From Kiloniellaceae bacterium (GTDB taxonomy: Bacteria > Pseudomonadota > Alphaproteobacteria > Kiloniellales > Kiloniellaceae): DNA of 21,537 nucleotides. Positions 1-8,443 of this stretch are shown here, one piece after another. Position numbers and translations under genes: made by a program. The stretch is taken from NCBI GenBank assembly GCA_021776195.1, contig JAJFGK010000123.1, forward strand, positions 1 to 21,537, given 5' to 3'. The notes beneath the pieces were generated by a model. The model did not search any database and had not been told where the DNA came from. It saw only the letters and a program-made list of their open reading frames with translations. How positions within the stretch are numbered: position 1 is the stretch's first letter; every line of letters starts with the position of its first letter.

Positions 1-524
1 GCGCCGCGCTGGCCAAATCGGTGGTGGTCTACGACTTCGAGCACTACGTCACCGCGGGCTGCGTGGCCGAGCAGTTGGCCGAGCGCGGCCACAAGGTGAC
101 CTACGTGACCCCGGGCGACGAGGTCTCGGGCTGGACCCGCAACACGCACGATCAGTGGTACGCCCAGAACCGCCTGATCGAGCTCGGCGTCGAGATCGTC
201 ACCGCCCGCTTCGTCGCCGACTATGACGGTAAGACGGTGATCACGACCGGCAAGTATGGCGGCCCCGACCGGGCGCTGGAGGCGGGCAGCCTGGTGGTGG
301 TCGGCCTGCGCCGGCCCAGGGACGAACTCTACCGGGCCCTGGCCGCCCGGCCCGCCGATCTGGCGTCGGCCGGTATCGTCTCGTTGCAAAAGGTCGGCGA
401 CTGCGACGTGCCCGGCGCCGTGGTCCACGCCATCTACGCCGGCCACAAACTGGCCCGCGAGTTCGACAGCCGCGCCAACGAGCCCGACCCGGTGCGCTGG
501 GAACAGGCCGCGCTGGGGCTGTGA
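1..524 (+). CDS. TMADH/DgcA-like NADH:flavin oxidoreductase, C-terminal part (5' truncated by window edge)
   Basis: The reading frame is open from base 3 to the TGA at 522-524, and the start lies outside the window, so only about 173 C-terminal residues are visible. The visible part resembles the C-terminal nucleotide-binding region of trimethylamine dehydrogenase-type flavoproteins. A hydrophobic beta strand (VVVYD) leads into an alpha helix (VAEQLAERGHKVTYVT), followed by LIELGVEIVTA, SLVVVGLRRPRDELY and a terminal block with VGDCDVPGAVVHAIYAGHKLARE. That last block is the usual FAD-domain ending with GD...A...GH. Known relatives oxidatively demethylate trimethylamine, dimethylamine or dimethylglycine (DgcA), passing electrons from FMN through a 4Fe-4S cluster. 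The FMN barrel and the cluster cysteines would be upstream, so the substrate cannot be read here. The gene converges on the CocE-like hydrolase with 16 bp between stops. Other methylated-amine genes in the window make a demethylating role plausible. Confidence 0.8.
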   Translation, partial: AALAKSVVVYDFEHYVTAGCVAEQLAERGHKVTYVTPGDEVSGWTRNTHDQWYAQNRLIELGVEIVTARFVADYDGKTVITTGKYGGPDRALEAGSLVVVGLRRPRDELYRALAARPADLASAGIVSLQKVGDCDVPGAVVHAIYAGHKLAREFDSRANEPDPVRWEQAALGL

Positions 525-540
525 GCCCGCCTTTGAGCCA

Positions 541-2589
541 TCATCGCCGCTCGATGCTGGTATTCCAGGCGCGGGCGAAGACCTCCAGGTCGCCCCCGCC
601 CTCGCTTTCGTAGGCGGTGACCTTGGCGCTCAGGTGGTAGTGGGTGGAGTCGCAGGTGAGCTGGGTCACGGTCTCGCTGCGCACCGCCCAGTCGCCGCGG
701 GCCAGCTCCTGGGTCCAGTGATAGTCGGCGCGCGCCGAACAGGGGTCGTCCCAGGCGATGGCGTAGGTCTCGCGCTTGACCGCGCCGTTGATCATGCCGT
801 TGCCCAGGTACTCGACCCGCCCGTAGTCGTCGAGGATCTCCAGGCGGGTCGTGCCGGCGGCCAGATCGCGCTCGACCCGGCGTTGGTTGGCCGGCGGCCG
901 CAGGACCGCCATGCGCGGCGGCGGCGGCGCCCGGGGCGGGGCGGGGTTGGCGCGCTCGTTGCCCTCATAGACCGGCAGGATCAGCCGGGCTGGAACCGGC
1001 GCCAATGTCAGGACCGGATCGTCGGCGGCCGGCCAAATCGCCGGCCAGCAGGCGGTGCCCAGGGCGAGGCGGATGCGATGGCCGGCGGGGAAGCGGTGCG
1101 CGACCTGATCCAGGGCGACGCGCAGGCGCATGACCTCGCCCGGCACGACGTCGCTCGGTTCCGCGTTGCCGTGGCGGTGTTTCAGGTTCAGGACCCCGTA
1201 GGTGACCCGCTCCGAGCCGCCGTCGGGGCCGACGTCGCAGAGCCGGACGATCAACTGGCCCGATGGGCAGTCGCCGGAGAGGCTCACCTCGACCACGGCA
1301 TCGCCCCAGATCGACAGCGGCTGTTCCAATGGCGGGCTGTCGAAGGTCAAGTCGCCGGCATCGTCGCCGCGCTGGTCTTGCGCCATCTCGGGTCCGTAGC
1401 AGTGCGGCACCAGCTCGCCAAAGGCGGTGCCGTTGTCGAGCGGCGAGCGAATGACGCGGCGCGGGGCCGGTCCTTCGGCCTCCGCGAGGCCCTCGGCGGT
1501 CAGGAAGTAGCTGTGTTCAGCGCTCCCGGGGTGCGGCCAGGCTTTCGCTTCCAGCCATTCGCCGGGCATGGTCTTAGCCCAGGGGTCGGGACTGGAGCCC
1601 TCCAGACAGTAGGCAAGGTAGCTGCGCTCCGCCGGGTCGCGGGCGGCATCGCCTTTCAGCCAGCGGTCCCACCAGGCCAGGGCCTCGCCGAGGAAGTCGA
1701 GCGCCGGTCCCGGCGAGGCCAGGTGCGGGAAGTGGTGCGCCCAGGGCCCGGCGATGGCGCGGCAGGGGACCCGCAGGCTCTCCAGCAAGCGTGGCAGGGC
1801 GTTGACGTAGAGGTCGCCCCAGCCGGTCACGATCATCACCGGACAGGCGATCGCGCCGGGGTCCTCGCCGACCGAGCCGTGTTTCCAGTAAGCATCGCGG
1901 GCCTGATGGGCGAACCAGGGCGCGGCGAAGAAACGCAGCGCCTCCAGCCGTTCGAGCCAGAGCGCGCGCCATGTCCCTCCCTTGGCATCGCCGACCACGG
2001 CCGGGTCCGGCGGGCGGGTGGAGAAGGACAGGAAGGAGCTGGCCCAGCCGAAGTTCTCGTTCAGCAGGCAGCCGTTCTTGTAGTGGACGTCGTCGTTGTA
2101 ACGGTCGACCGTGGCGCCGATGGCGATCACCGCCTTCAGGGCCGCCGGCGCCCGGGCGGCCACCTGCAACGATGCGAAGCCACCCCAGGACAGCCCGATC
2201 ATGCCGACGCGCCCGTCGCACCAGGGCTGGGCCGCCAACCAGTCGATCACCTCCAGCACGTCGTCCTGTTCGCGGGTCAGGTACTCGTCGGCCAGGCTGC
2301 CGGTCGAATCGCCCGAGCCGCGAATATCGATCCTGAGACAGGCATAACCGTGTGCGGCGAAGAAGGGATGGCTGCGCTCGTCGACCGCCAGGGTGCCGTC
2401 GCGGCGGCGATAGGGAATGGTCTCGACGATCGCCGGGACCGGGGCGGCCTCGGCGCCGACCGGCCGCCACAGGCGGGCGGCCAGCCGGGTTCCGTCGGCC
2501 AGCGGGATCCAGACGGTCGGTTCCTCGACGACCGCCTGAGGCCCGGCGGCCGCGATCTCGATGCCGTCCAGATCCTGATCGGGAAACAT
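541..2589 (-). CDS. CocE/NonD family serine hydrolase (X-Pro dipeptidyl-peptidase S15-like)
   Basis: This 682-residue protein has the CocE/NonD layout. An alpha/beta-hydrolase domain occupies roughly residues 20-310 and a jelly-roll domain begins around 410. The nucleophile elbow GLSWGG places the serine at S134. GWGDLYVNAL supplies the acid D259 and AGPWAHHF supplies the histidine H285. These positions fit the Ser-Asp-His triad of the cocaine esterase family, and RIDIRGSGDSTG (87-98) is also characteristic. Members cleave esters, amides or N-acylated substrates, so the substrate cannot be assigned from sequence. No signal peptide is visible, so it is probably cytoplasmic. The ATG at 2589 is preceded by GGAGGGG with a good spacing, which supports this start. 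A stretch near residues 547-567 is very proline-rich (APPRAPPPPR), probably a linker or loop. The gene lies 122 bp downstream of the giant repeat-protein gene in the same orientation. That gap shows no convincing terminator or promoter, so read-through is possible. Confidence 0.9.
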   Translation of the reverse strand: MFPDQDLDGIEIAAAGPQAVVEEPTVWIPLADGTRLAARLWRPVGAEAAPVPAIVETIPYRRRDGTLAVDERSHPFFAAHGYACLRIDIRGSGDSTGSLADEYLTREQDDVLEVIDWLAAQPWCDGRVGMIGLSWGGFASLQVAARAPAALKAVIAIGATVDRYNDDVHYKNGCLLNENFGWASSFLSFSTRPPDPAVVGDAKGGTWRALWLERLEALRFFAAPWFAHQARDAYWKHGSVGEDPGAIACPVMIVTGWGDLYVNALPRLLESLRVPCRAIAGPWAHHFPHLASPGPALDFLGEALAWWDRWLKGDAARDPAERSYLAYCLEGSSPDPWAKTMPGEWLEAKAWPHPGSAEHSYFLTAEGLAEAEGPAPRRVIRSPLDNGTAFGELVPHCYGPEMAQDQRGDDAGDLTFDSPPLEQPLSIWGDAVVEVSLSGDCPSGQLIVRLCDVGPDGGSERVTYGVLNLKHRHGNAEPSDVVPGEVMRLRVALDQVAHRFPAGHRIRLALGTACWPAIWPAADDPVLTLAPVPARLILPVYEGNERANPAPPRAPPPPRMAVLRPPANQRRVERDLAAGTTRLEILDDYGRVEYLGNGMINGAVKRETYAIAWDDPCSARADYHWTQELARGDWAVRSETVTQLTCDSTHYHLSAKVTAYESEGGGDLEVFARAWNTSIERR

Positions 2590-2711
2590 AGGGACCCCTC
2601 CGCGTGACGATCACAGGCAGGACGGTGACCATAAGCCGTCGAGATCGGTCCTGGAAACCTCCGATGACAGTGCGTCCTTTTGACGCCTCGCCCCTGACGG
2701 CGGCCGTTCCC

Positions 2712-5700
2712 TCACGCGGCCTTTTTCCGATCCCGCTTGATGAAGACCTCGCACTCCGCGAGCAGTTCCTCGAGCGCATCCACGTCCATGACGACGTGAT
2801 CGTAACCGCCCCTCTCGGCGACCTTGAGCACGCCCTCACGCATATCGACCATATGACCGTGCTGATCCTCCCAATCCGTCGCGGGCGTGACCTCGCAGGC
2901 GGCATCCAGACGATCGGCAATGGACTCGAAGCGGGCCTCGAACTTCCGCTTTTGCTCTTCGACCTGACGGACCGCATCCTCGTAGCCGGCCATCTTGGGC
3001 TCGGCGCGGTCCAGGAGCTGGGCGCAACCGGCCGGCGATTCGGTCAGGATTTCGCGCGCCTCCTTGATCAGCGCCGCGACCGCATCGCGCTGCTCGTTCA
3101 AGACGCCTTCCCAGACACCGAGCCGTGCCAGCCGCTTGTCCAGGAGAGCCAGCCGCGCTTTGTTGTCCTCTTCCATCTCACTTATGCGGTCGATCGCGAC
3201 CTGATAGAGCTCGAGGTTCTCCTCCAGGGATTCCTGCAGTGACAAGGCCTCCTGGTAGTCGCCTTTGCGGGCGGCCGCCTCCATTTCATCCCGCTCTACG
3301 GGCAGGAGCTCCGGATCTGCCTTCCAGCCGACGAGCGGCGGCACGGCGAGGGCCTGAACCAGACGGTCCAGGACTCCGGGCAGACGGCTCTCGTAAGTCT
3401 CGCGCAGGGCCTCGTGCTGATCGGCCAGGGTCTTGTAGCGCGCCAGCAGCGGCTCCAGCTTGCCGACCGCCAGCAGGGCCTGATCGAATTCGCGTTCTGC
3501 CGCCTTGCTTTCCATCGTCTCTCTTTGCAGCGACAGGTCCGCCTTCAGCTTCTCGGCCCAGGGCGGGCTCGCCTCGACGGACAAGGCCTCGTCCAGGGGT
3601 TTGGTCAGCGGTTCTACACGCTGCTTGTAGGCGGCTTCCTGCTGTTCGTTGGCCAACTTCGCGTCTTCGTAGACGCGCATCATGGTCTCGACCCGGTCCA
3701 TTGCCGCCAGGGCGGCGGCATAGTCGTCGGCCTTGGCGAAGTTTTGCATCTCCAGGCCGGCGAGGTAGGTCGGCTCGGCCTGGAAGAAGAGATGATGGTC
3801 GCGATCCTCGGTGATCTTGGAGATCGCTTCGATCTTCGGCTCGAGCGGCTTGGCGCGCTTGTCGTACTCAGCCTTGGCCTCTTCGAACTTGGTCTTGGCG
3901 ACCGCGCAGCCGGCGAGCAGGGCCTCGACTTGCTGGACCGCCGCATAGGCATCCTCGAGCGCGCCTAAAGTGGAATCGGCACTGGCGCTGTTGCGCCACT
4001 CCGTCAGTCGCTTCTTCTTCTTGGCGTCCACCACGCTGTCGGGCAGGGCGACAATGCCCTCGATTTCGGGCTCCAGCTTGGCCAGCCGCTCGGCCACGAC
4101 CTGTTCCAGCTTGTCCTTCGTGATGGGCTCGGCCTCGTTCTGTGCCCGTGCGGCTTCCAGCGACGCGAGGTTGCTCTCGATGGTGTCGAGATTGGCCAGC
4201 GCCGGATCGAAGCGGGCATTTTCCTCGTGCTGTTGGTTCTCGCTCGCCAGGTCTACGACTTCCTTCTTCATGGCCTCGGCCCAGTCCCGATAGACCGGCG
4301 TCAAGGCCTCGGCGATGCGCGGCTCGAGAGCCGCTTTTCGTTCCTCGTAGCGCTTCTTCTCCGCCTCGAAATCCGCCCGGGCGGCCGCGAGGCCGGCGGC
4401 CGCGGTCGCCGCGTCGTGCAGGGGGCTCAGGGCCTCGTCGAACCTGGCCTCGGCGGCCAGGGTTTCCGCGTCGATCAGGTCTTCGATGGCGCCGATCATC
4501 ATGGCGTCGATCGTCTCGTCGCCGGTCTCGCCATGGACCGCGTCCAGGGCCGCTTTGACCGACTTGTGTCGCTCTTCATAGGTCTTTCGCTCGCCGGCCT
4601 GCTGGGCCCGGAAGAGAGCGACCTCGGCGGTCGCGCCTTCGACCAAAATCAGACCGTCCAGCGCACCCTGATAATCGCCGGTGTCGTAGGAGTTCTGCGC
4701 GTCCGCGAGTTGGGTTGTCACGACCGCCTGCAGATCGGCACCTTCCTGCCCCTCGATCGGCGCCATGGCGTCATCGATGGGCTTCTTCAGCTCGGCGAAG
4801 CGGGTCTTGCAGGCCGCCTCCTTCTCGGCCCACATCCTGCGCACCTGCTCGGCCGCGACCAGAAGCTCGGTCAGCTCGAGCAGCAGACGATAGGCGGTCT
4901 GGTAACTCTGGTCGGCTGCCATGTCCTCTGCCACCTGGACCTTGTCTGCGACCTCGCCGGCGTAGGCGAAGTCCCGATTGCCGAAGACCACCTCGGAGCA
5001 AATCTCGATTCGCGCATCCAGCTCCTGGCGCTTGGCCTCGTAGGCCGCCTTGTCCTCGGCCAGCTCGGCCATCTGGCCTTCGTACTCCGCGAGTTGGCTT
5101 TCCAGGGTTTCCATGTTGTCCAGCGCGAAGTCGAACATCAGCTCCGCGGCGAACTTCTCCATGGCCGCGCGCTGTGCCTTGATTGCGCTGTCCAGCTCGG
5201 TCATTTCCTGACCCACCGGCTCGATCAACTTGCCGAGGCGCTGGGTCGCCCGACCGTTGCGCGCCACATAGTCGGCCTTGTCTCTTTCGAACTCGACCAT
5301 GTAGCTCTCGAACGCGGCGAGGTCCGCCTCGACCTTGACCAGGTCGTCAAGCCCCTCGGCAAATTCGCCCTTGGGTATCCGCTTGTCGATCTCAGTGCGC
5401 TGATGCGCGATGATGTCCTGAAAGCGGGAGCCCTCGTTGTTGGCCGGCGCGTCGTCGAGGGCGGCAAAGCGGGGTAGCAGCGCCTGAAGGCGCGCCCGGA
5501 GCAGGTCTTCCTTTGAAATCTGGTTCTGGGCCTTGACCATGAAGTCGGCGGCCTTGGTCTCAAGCCCGCCGATCTTCTCGTTGGCCTCGGTGAACGCGAA
5601 GAACTTGGCCAGGTCATCGACCTCCTTGGTCGCCGCCCGCAGCTCCTTCACCTCGGCCGCCAGGCCGTGCCAGGTCCCCTCCGCCACGACGCTCAGATCC

Positions 5701-6536
5701 GTTTCCACGATGGCACGGCGCTTTTCGAAGGCGGTCTTTTCCGCGGTAATTTCGGCCATCAGGGACTCGAAAAGATCGGCGTTCTTGGCGATGACCTTCA
5801 GATCCGTATTGGCGCTCAGGTAGTCGCGGGCCTCGACGAAGCGCTCGACCTTCGGTAGGGCATCGACGATCTCCGCCAAGCTGGTGTCGCTCGCCTCGGT
5901 CGGGGTTTCGAAGTCATGGAAGGCATCGATTCGCGGCTCGAGGACGGGCCAATCGATGTCGTAGATCGCCTTGGCTGCCTTTTGCTTCAGATAATCCTCG
6001 TGGATCGGCTTCAGTTCGTCGACCAGCGACAAGAGCAACGCGCCGGCCGAGGTCCAGTCGCGGGTCTGCGCCTTGTCGTCAATATCCGCCAGCGTCGCGA
6101 GCATCTCCGTGGTCAGAGGCTCGCCCCAGACCTCCAGCGCATCGACCTGGTTGCGTGCCGTGGCCTCGTGCGTGGCCTGAAGGGAGAGCCAATCGCTGTG
6201 CAGTTTCTCGGTATCCTTGCGCTGCTGGGCACTCTGCTTTTTCAGGCTGACCAGGGCCTTGAGGACTTTCTTGATGTCCTTCTTCGCCTTCTCCGGGTTG
6301 TTCGGGTCGATCCCCCGGCGGACCTGCTGATAGGCCTTCGCGAGATTTTCATGCTGCCCGCTCAGCTTTTCCAGATCCGCGGCCATGGCGATGTCGGTCA
6401 GTTTGTTGATGTCGACGCCGATCGCCTCGATGCCGGGATTGAAGGCCTTGCTGAAAGCCTCGGACTGCTGATCGGCCGCCCCTGTCTTGGGCGTCTCGAC
6501 GCCCCACTCTTGCATCAGTCCGTTGCTGCTCGCCAT
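2712..6536 (-). CDS. Giant all-helical protein of about fifteen 77-residue tandem repeats, unknown function
   Basis: I do not recognise a family for this 1274-residue protein. It has no signal peptide, no membrane segment and few cysteines, and it is rich in Ala, Glu, Leu, Lys and Asp, so it is probably cytoplasmic and almost wholly helical. From about residue 115 to the end it is made of diverged tandem repeats. Motif A is an aromatic residue followed by xxAL, with aromatics at 161, 239, 315, 392, 468, 545, 622, 699, 776, 939, 1017, 1094 and 1245. Motif B, about 30 residues later, is [YF]xxR followed by L-[ED]-P-[RK]-[IL], clearest at 730-741 (YEERKAALEPRI), 891-901 and 970-981. Motif A resembles a TPR-like helix, but the unit is far longer than 34 residues. 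The N-terminal 110 residues are outside the repeat pattern. The start has a purine-rich AGGAAAGG about 9 bases upstream. The gene is divergent from the radical SAM gene across 251 bp. A scaffold or filament role is only a guess. Confidence 0.85.
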   Translation of the reverse strand: MASSNGLMQEWGVETPKTGAADQQSEAFSKAFNPGIEAIGVDINKLTDIAMAADLEKLSGQHENLAKAYQQVRRGIDPNNPEKAKKDIKKVLKALVSLKKQSAQQRKDTEKLHSDWLSLQATHEATARNQVDALEVWGEPLTTEMLATLADIDDKAQTRDWTSAGALLLSLVDELKPIHEDYLKQKAAKAIYDIDWPVLEPRIDAFHDFETPTEASDTSLAEIVDALPKVERFVEARDYLSANTDLKVIAKNADLFESLMAEITAEKTAFEKRRAIVETDLSVVAEGTWHGLAAEVKELRAATKEVDDLAKFFAFTEANEKIGGLETKAADFMVKAQNQISKEDLLRARLQALLPRFAALDDAPANNEGSRFQDIIAHQRTEIDKRIPKGEFAEGLDDLVKVEADLAAFESYMVEFERDKADYVARNGRATQRLGKLIEPVGQEMTELDSAIKAQRAAMEKFAAELMFDFALDNMETLESQLAEYEGQMAELAEDKAAYEAKRQELDARIEICSEVVFGNRDFAYAGEVADKVQVAEDMAADQSYQTAYRLLLELTELLVAAEQVRRMWAEKEAACKTRFAELKKPIDDAMAPIEGQEGADLQAVVTTQLADAQNSYDTGDYQGALDGLILVEGATAEVALFRAQQAGERKTYEERHKSVKAALDAVHGETGDETIDAMMIGAIEDLIDAETLAAEARFDEALSPLHDAATAAAGLAAARADFEAEKKRYEERKAALEPRIAEALTPVYRDWAEAMKKEVVDLASENQQHEENARFDPALANLDTIESNLASLEAARAQNEAEPITKDKLEQVVAERLAKLEPEIEGIVALPDSVVDAKKKKRLTEWRNSASADSTLGALEDAYAAVQQVEALLAGCAVAKTKFEEAKAEYDKRAKPLEPKIEAISKITEDRDHHLFFQAEPTYLAGLEMQNFAKADDYAAALAAMDRVETMMRVYEDAKLANEQQEAAYKQRVEPLTKPLDEALSVEASPPWAEKLKADLSLQRETMESKAAEREFDQALLAVGKLEPLLARYKTLADQHEALRETYESRLPGVLDRLVQALAVPPLVGWKADPELLPVERDEMEAAARKGDYQEALSLQESLEENLELYQVAIDRISEMEEDNKARLALLDKRLARLGVWEGVLNEQRDAVAALIKEAREILTESPAGCAQLLDRAEPKMAGYEDAVRQVEEQKRKFEARFESIADRLDAACEVTPATDWEDQHGHMVDMREGVLKVAERGGYDHVVMDVDALEELLAECEVFIKRDRKKAA
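2772..6194 (-). repeat. Protein-level tandem repeat array, about 15 units of 74-83 codons
   Basis: This is the part of the giant gene that encodes residues about 115-1255. Distances between successive motif A aromatic positions are 78, 76, 77, 76, 77, 77, 77, 77, 80, 83, 78, 77, 74 and 77 residues, counting two units (near 856 and 1168) where the aromatic is replaced. The second motif has the same period, with anchors at 192, 270, 346, 423, 499, 576, 653, 730, 814, 891, 970, 1048, 1125 and 1199. The copies do not look alike at the DNA level, so the array is old and under protein-level constraint rather than a recent DNA duplication. Confidence 0.8.
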
Positions 6537-6736
6537 GACGATGGGCCTTTCCTCGGTGGGGCCGCGCTGCAGGTCTCGCCTGATCGCGGACGGGGATCTT
6601 GCTTTGGGGAAAGGTAGGGTCGCCGGCTCGGCCCTGGAATGGCCCGCTTGGTGAGCTGCTTCACAGTTGCCGCTCCGCGCGATGCCCAGGGCCGCTTTCA
6701 GGGTAGAGGGTCTTGGAGCCGGCCCCGCCTTTTCGG

Positions 6737-6765
6737 TTGAAGGCCTGTCGGACAGCCCCTATGAG
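6737..6765 (+). promoter_or_regulatory. Candidate sigma-70-type promoter for the radical SAM gene, with a palindrome in its spacer
   Basis: TTGAAG (6737-6742) and TATGAG (6760-6765) are separated by exactly 17 bases. The predicted transcript start, near 6772, falls just before the ribosome binding site GGAAGAGGA (6772-6780), giving a very short leader before the ATG at 6788. The spacer holds the inverted repeat CTGTC-G-GACAG (6745-6755), which is where a repressor could bind. This is read by eye from consensus similarity and no experimental evidence is available. Confidence 0.4.
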
Positions 6766-6787
6766 TGGGCGGGAAGAGGAACACTGA

Positions 6788-8443
6788 ATGGCCGAACAAG
6801 CAGTCCTGGAGGGCACGGCGCGGGCGAATGCGCCGTCACCGCCGCTGCCGCAGCAACGGGTGGCCGCCCTGCTGGGCGAGCTGGCGCCGGCGCGCCGCGC
6901 CGCCATTGAGCCGGCTCTGGCCGAGCTGTTGAGCGCGATGCCGCCGGACCCGCGGGGTCCGGTCTGGCGCACGCTGGCCGACGGTCTGGCGAATGATCTG
7001 CTGGCCGATTTCGATGTCAGCCGCGAGCAGATCCAGGACATGCTGCGGCTCTTGAAGATCAAGGACCGGCGCATGGTCGAGGTCTTCCAGGCCTTTTACC
7101 AACGGCTCCGGCAAGCGCCCCTGTCGAGCTACGACGGCCTGGACGCGGCGTTCCAGCGCTTCGATACCCGCGATCTGGCGCGGCAGTTCCTGCGCCAGTT
7201 CCTGCTCCAGCTCTTCGTCGTCGTCGTGAACCGGCGCATCCAACTGCTCTATCAGGTCTATCTCGTCGGCCGGCCCTTCCCGGCCGAGGCCCTGGAAGAT
7301 GACCGGCCGGTGCACTTCGAGCCGCTGGAGGCCGCGGTGACCGCGCTGCTGCGCCGGGCCGACATCCCCGGCTTGATCGCCTGGCTCGGCTTCGCGCCGG
7401 ACCGCGCGGCGGTCGATGGCTTCCTCATGGCGCTGAACAAGTTCAACTTCGATCCCTATCGGATCAATTTCCGCTTCACTCACCACTGCAACATCCAGTG
7501 TGCCCACTGCTACAACTTCTCGGGCCCGCACCAGAAGGCCGTGCGCATCGAGACCGACAAGATGCTGGCCATCGTCGAGGATATGGGCCGCACCGGCATG
7601 CCCAACATGAACCTGACCGGCGGCGAGCCCTTCATGTACCTCGACACGGTGCTGGCCCTGGTGGCCAAGGCGCGCGAGGTCGGGGTGCCGATCATCTCAA
7701 TGTACACCAACGGCTTTTTCGCCAAGACCGAGGCCTCCGGGCGCAAGGTGCTGACCCGTCTGAAGGCGGCCGGCTTCATGCAGGAGGGGGGCGCGGAGCA
7801 GGACCACATCAAGGTCAGCGCCGGGGTCTATCACCAGGAGTTCCTGTCCTTCGACACGGTGGTGAACCTGATCCGCGCCTACCGCGATGTCTTTGGCAAG
7901 AACATCAAGGTCGACTACGAGGTGCTGGAGAACAAGCCCGAGGTGCAGGACGAGATCCGCCGCCTGCTGAACGAAAAGGGCGTCGCCAATCAGGTCGACA
8001 TCATCTTTCGCGGCATCACCTCGATCGGCCGGGCGGCGCAGTTCGACCCGGCCCTGACCCACGTCAAGGCGGCCGACCACGGCCCCTGCGGCTCGATCGA
8101 CGAGATCGTCTTCGACCCCGACGGCTCGGCGCGGCCCTGCTGCGGCATGAACTTCGAGAACGACGGTATTGCCATCGGCGATATCGACAGCGCCGACCTG
8201 CCGGTGCTGCTGAAGCGGCTGCAGAACAACCCGGTCCTGCAGTTCATCGCGCGCAATCCCATGGGCCGGATCTTCGACTATCTGGACGAGACGCCGCGCC
8301 CGGAAGGCTACGCCAACATCTGCAATCTCTGCGAACACGCCCTGGGAAACTTGACCGAGAACCAGGCGCTGAAGCGCGCATTGGCCCCGCAACAGGACTA
8401 CTTTCCCTTCTGGCTGACCGCCGAGCGCGTGAAGATCGGGTGA
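6788..8443 (+). CDS. Radical SAM protein with SPASM-like C-terminal cysteines and a long N-terminal helical domain
   Basis: The protein has 551 residues. The radical SAM core starts near residue 222. C234-x3-C238-x2-C241 (THHCNIQCAHCYNF) binds the SAM-cleaving 4Fe-4S cluster, LTGGEP (276-281) is the SAM-binding GGE motif, and SMYTNGFF (304-311) and IIFRGITSIGRA (405-416) fit later barrel strands. Five further cysteines at C434, C451, C452, C512 and C515, with FDPDGSARPCCG between them, look like a SPASM or twitch-type auxiliary-cluster region. Residues 1-220 form a mostly helical domain that I cannot assign. SPASM proteins commonly modify peptides or proteins, or assist enzyme maturation. No convincing precursor peptide was found next to this gene, so the substrate is unknown. 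The ATG is preceded by GGAAGAGGA with 7 bases spacing. The stop overlaps the start of the dehydrogenase gene by 4 bp, so the two are probably co-translated. Confidence 0.9.
   Translation: MAEQAVLEGTARANAPSPPLPQQRVAALLGELAPARRAAIEPALAELLSAMPPDPRGPVWRTLADGLANDLLADFDVSREQIQDMLRLLKIKDRRMVEVFQAFYQRLRQAPLSSYDGLDAAFQRFDTRDLARQFLRQFLLQLFVVVVNRRIQLLYQVYLVGRPFPAEALEDDRPVHFEPLEAAVTALLRRADIPGLIAWLGFAPDRAAVDGFLMALNKFNFDPYRINFRFTHHCNIQCAHCYNFSGPHQKAVRIETDKMLAIVEDMGRTGMPNMNLTGGEPFMYLDTVLALVAKAREVGVPIISMYTNGFFAKTEASGRKVLTRLKAAGFMQEGGAEQDHIKVSAGVYHQEFLSFDTVVNLIRAYRDVFGKNIKVDYEVLENKPEVQDEIRRLLNEKGVANQVDIIFRGITSIGRAAQFDPALTHVKAADHGPCGSIDEIVFDPDGSARPCCGMNFENDGIAIGDIDSADLPVLLKRLQNNPVLQFIARNPMGRIFDYLDETPRPEGYANICNLCEHALGNLTENQALKRALAPQQDYFPFWLTAERVKIG

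Noticed and set aside
256..2607. 783-codon open frame on the plus strand opposite the CocE-like gene
   Set aside because: Its product is rich in Arg, Ala, Gly and Pro without family motifs, and it overlaps the 3' end of the flavin oxidoreductase gene and all of the well-supported hydrolase. It is an antisense shadow of GC-rich codon bias.
2590..2711. Promoter or terminator between the giant gene and the CocE-like gene
   Set aside because: No hairpin with a T-run and no acceptable -35/-10 pair could be found on the minus strand in these 122 bp.
4227..5477. 416-codon plus-strand open frame inside the giant repeat gene
   Set aside because: It has no ribosome binding site or recognisable motif, and the opposite strand carries the periodic repeat pattern. 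Treated as a shadow frame.
6639..6740. 33-codon ORF upstream of the radical SAM gene as a RiPP precursor candidate
   Set aside because: It has no ribosome binding site, a single Cys, and no leader/core layout or repeated residues. It also covers the candidate promoter of the radical SAM gene.
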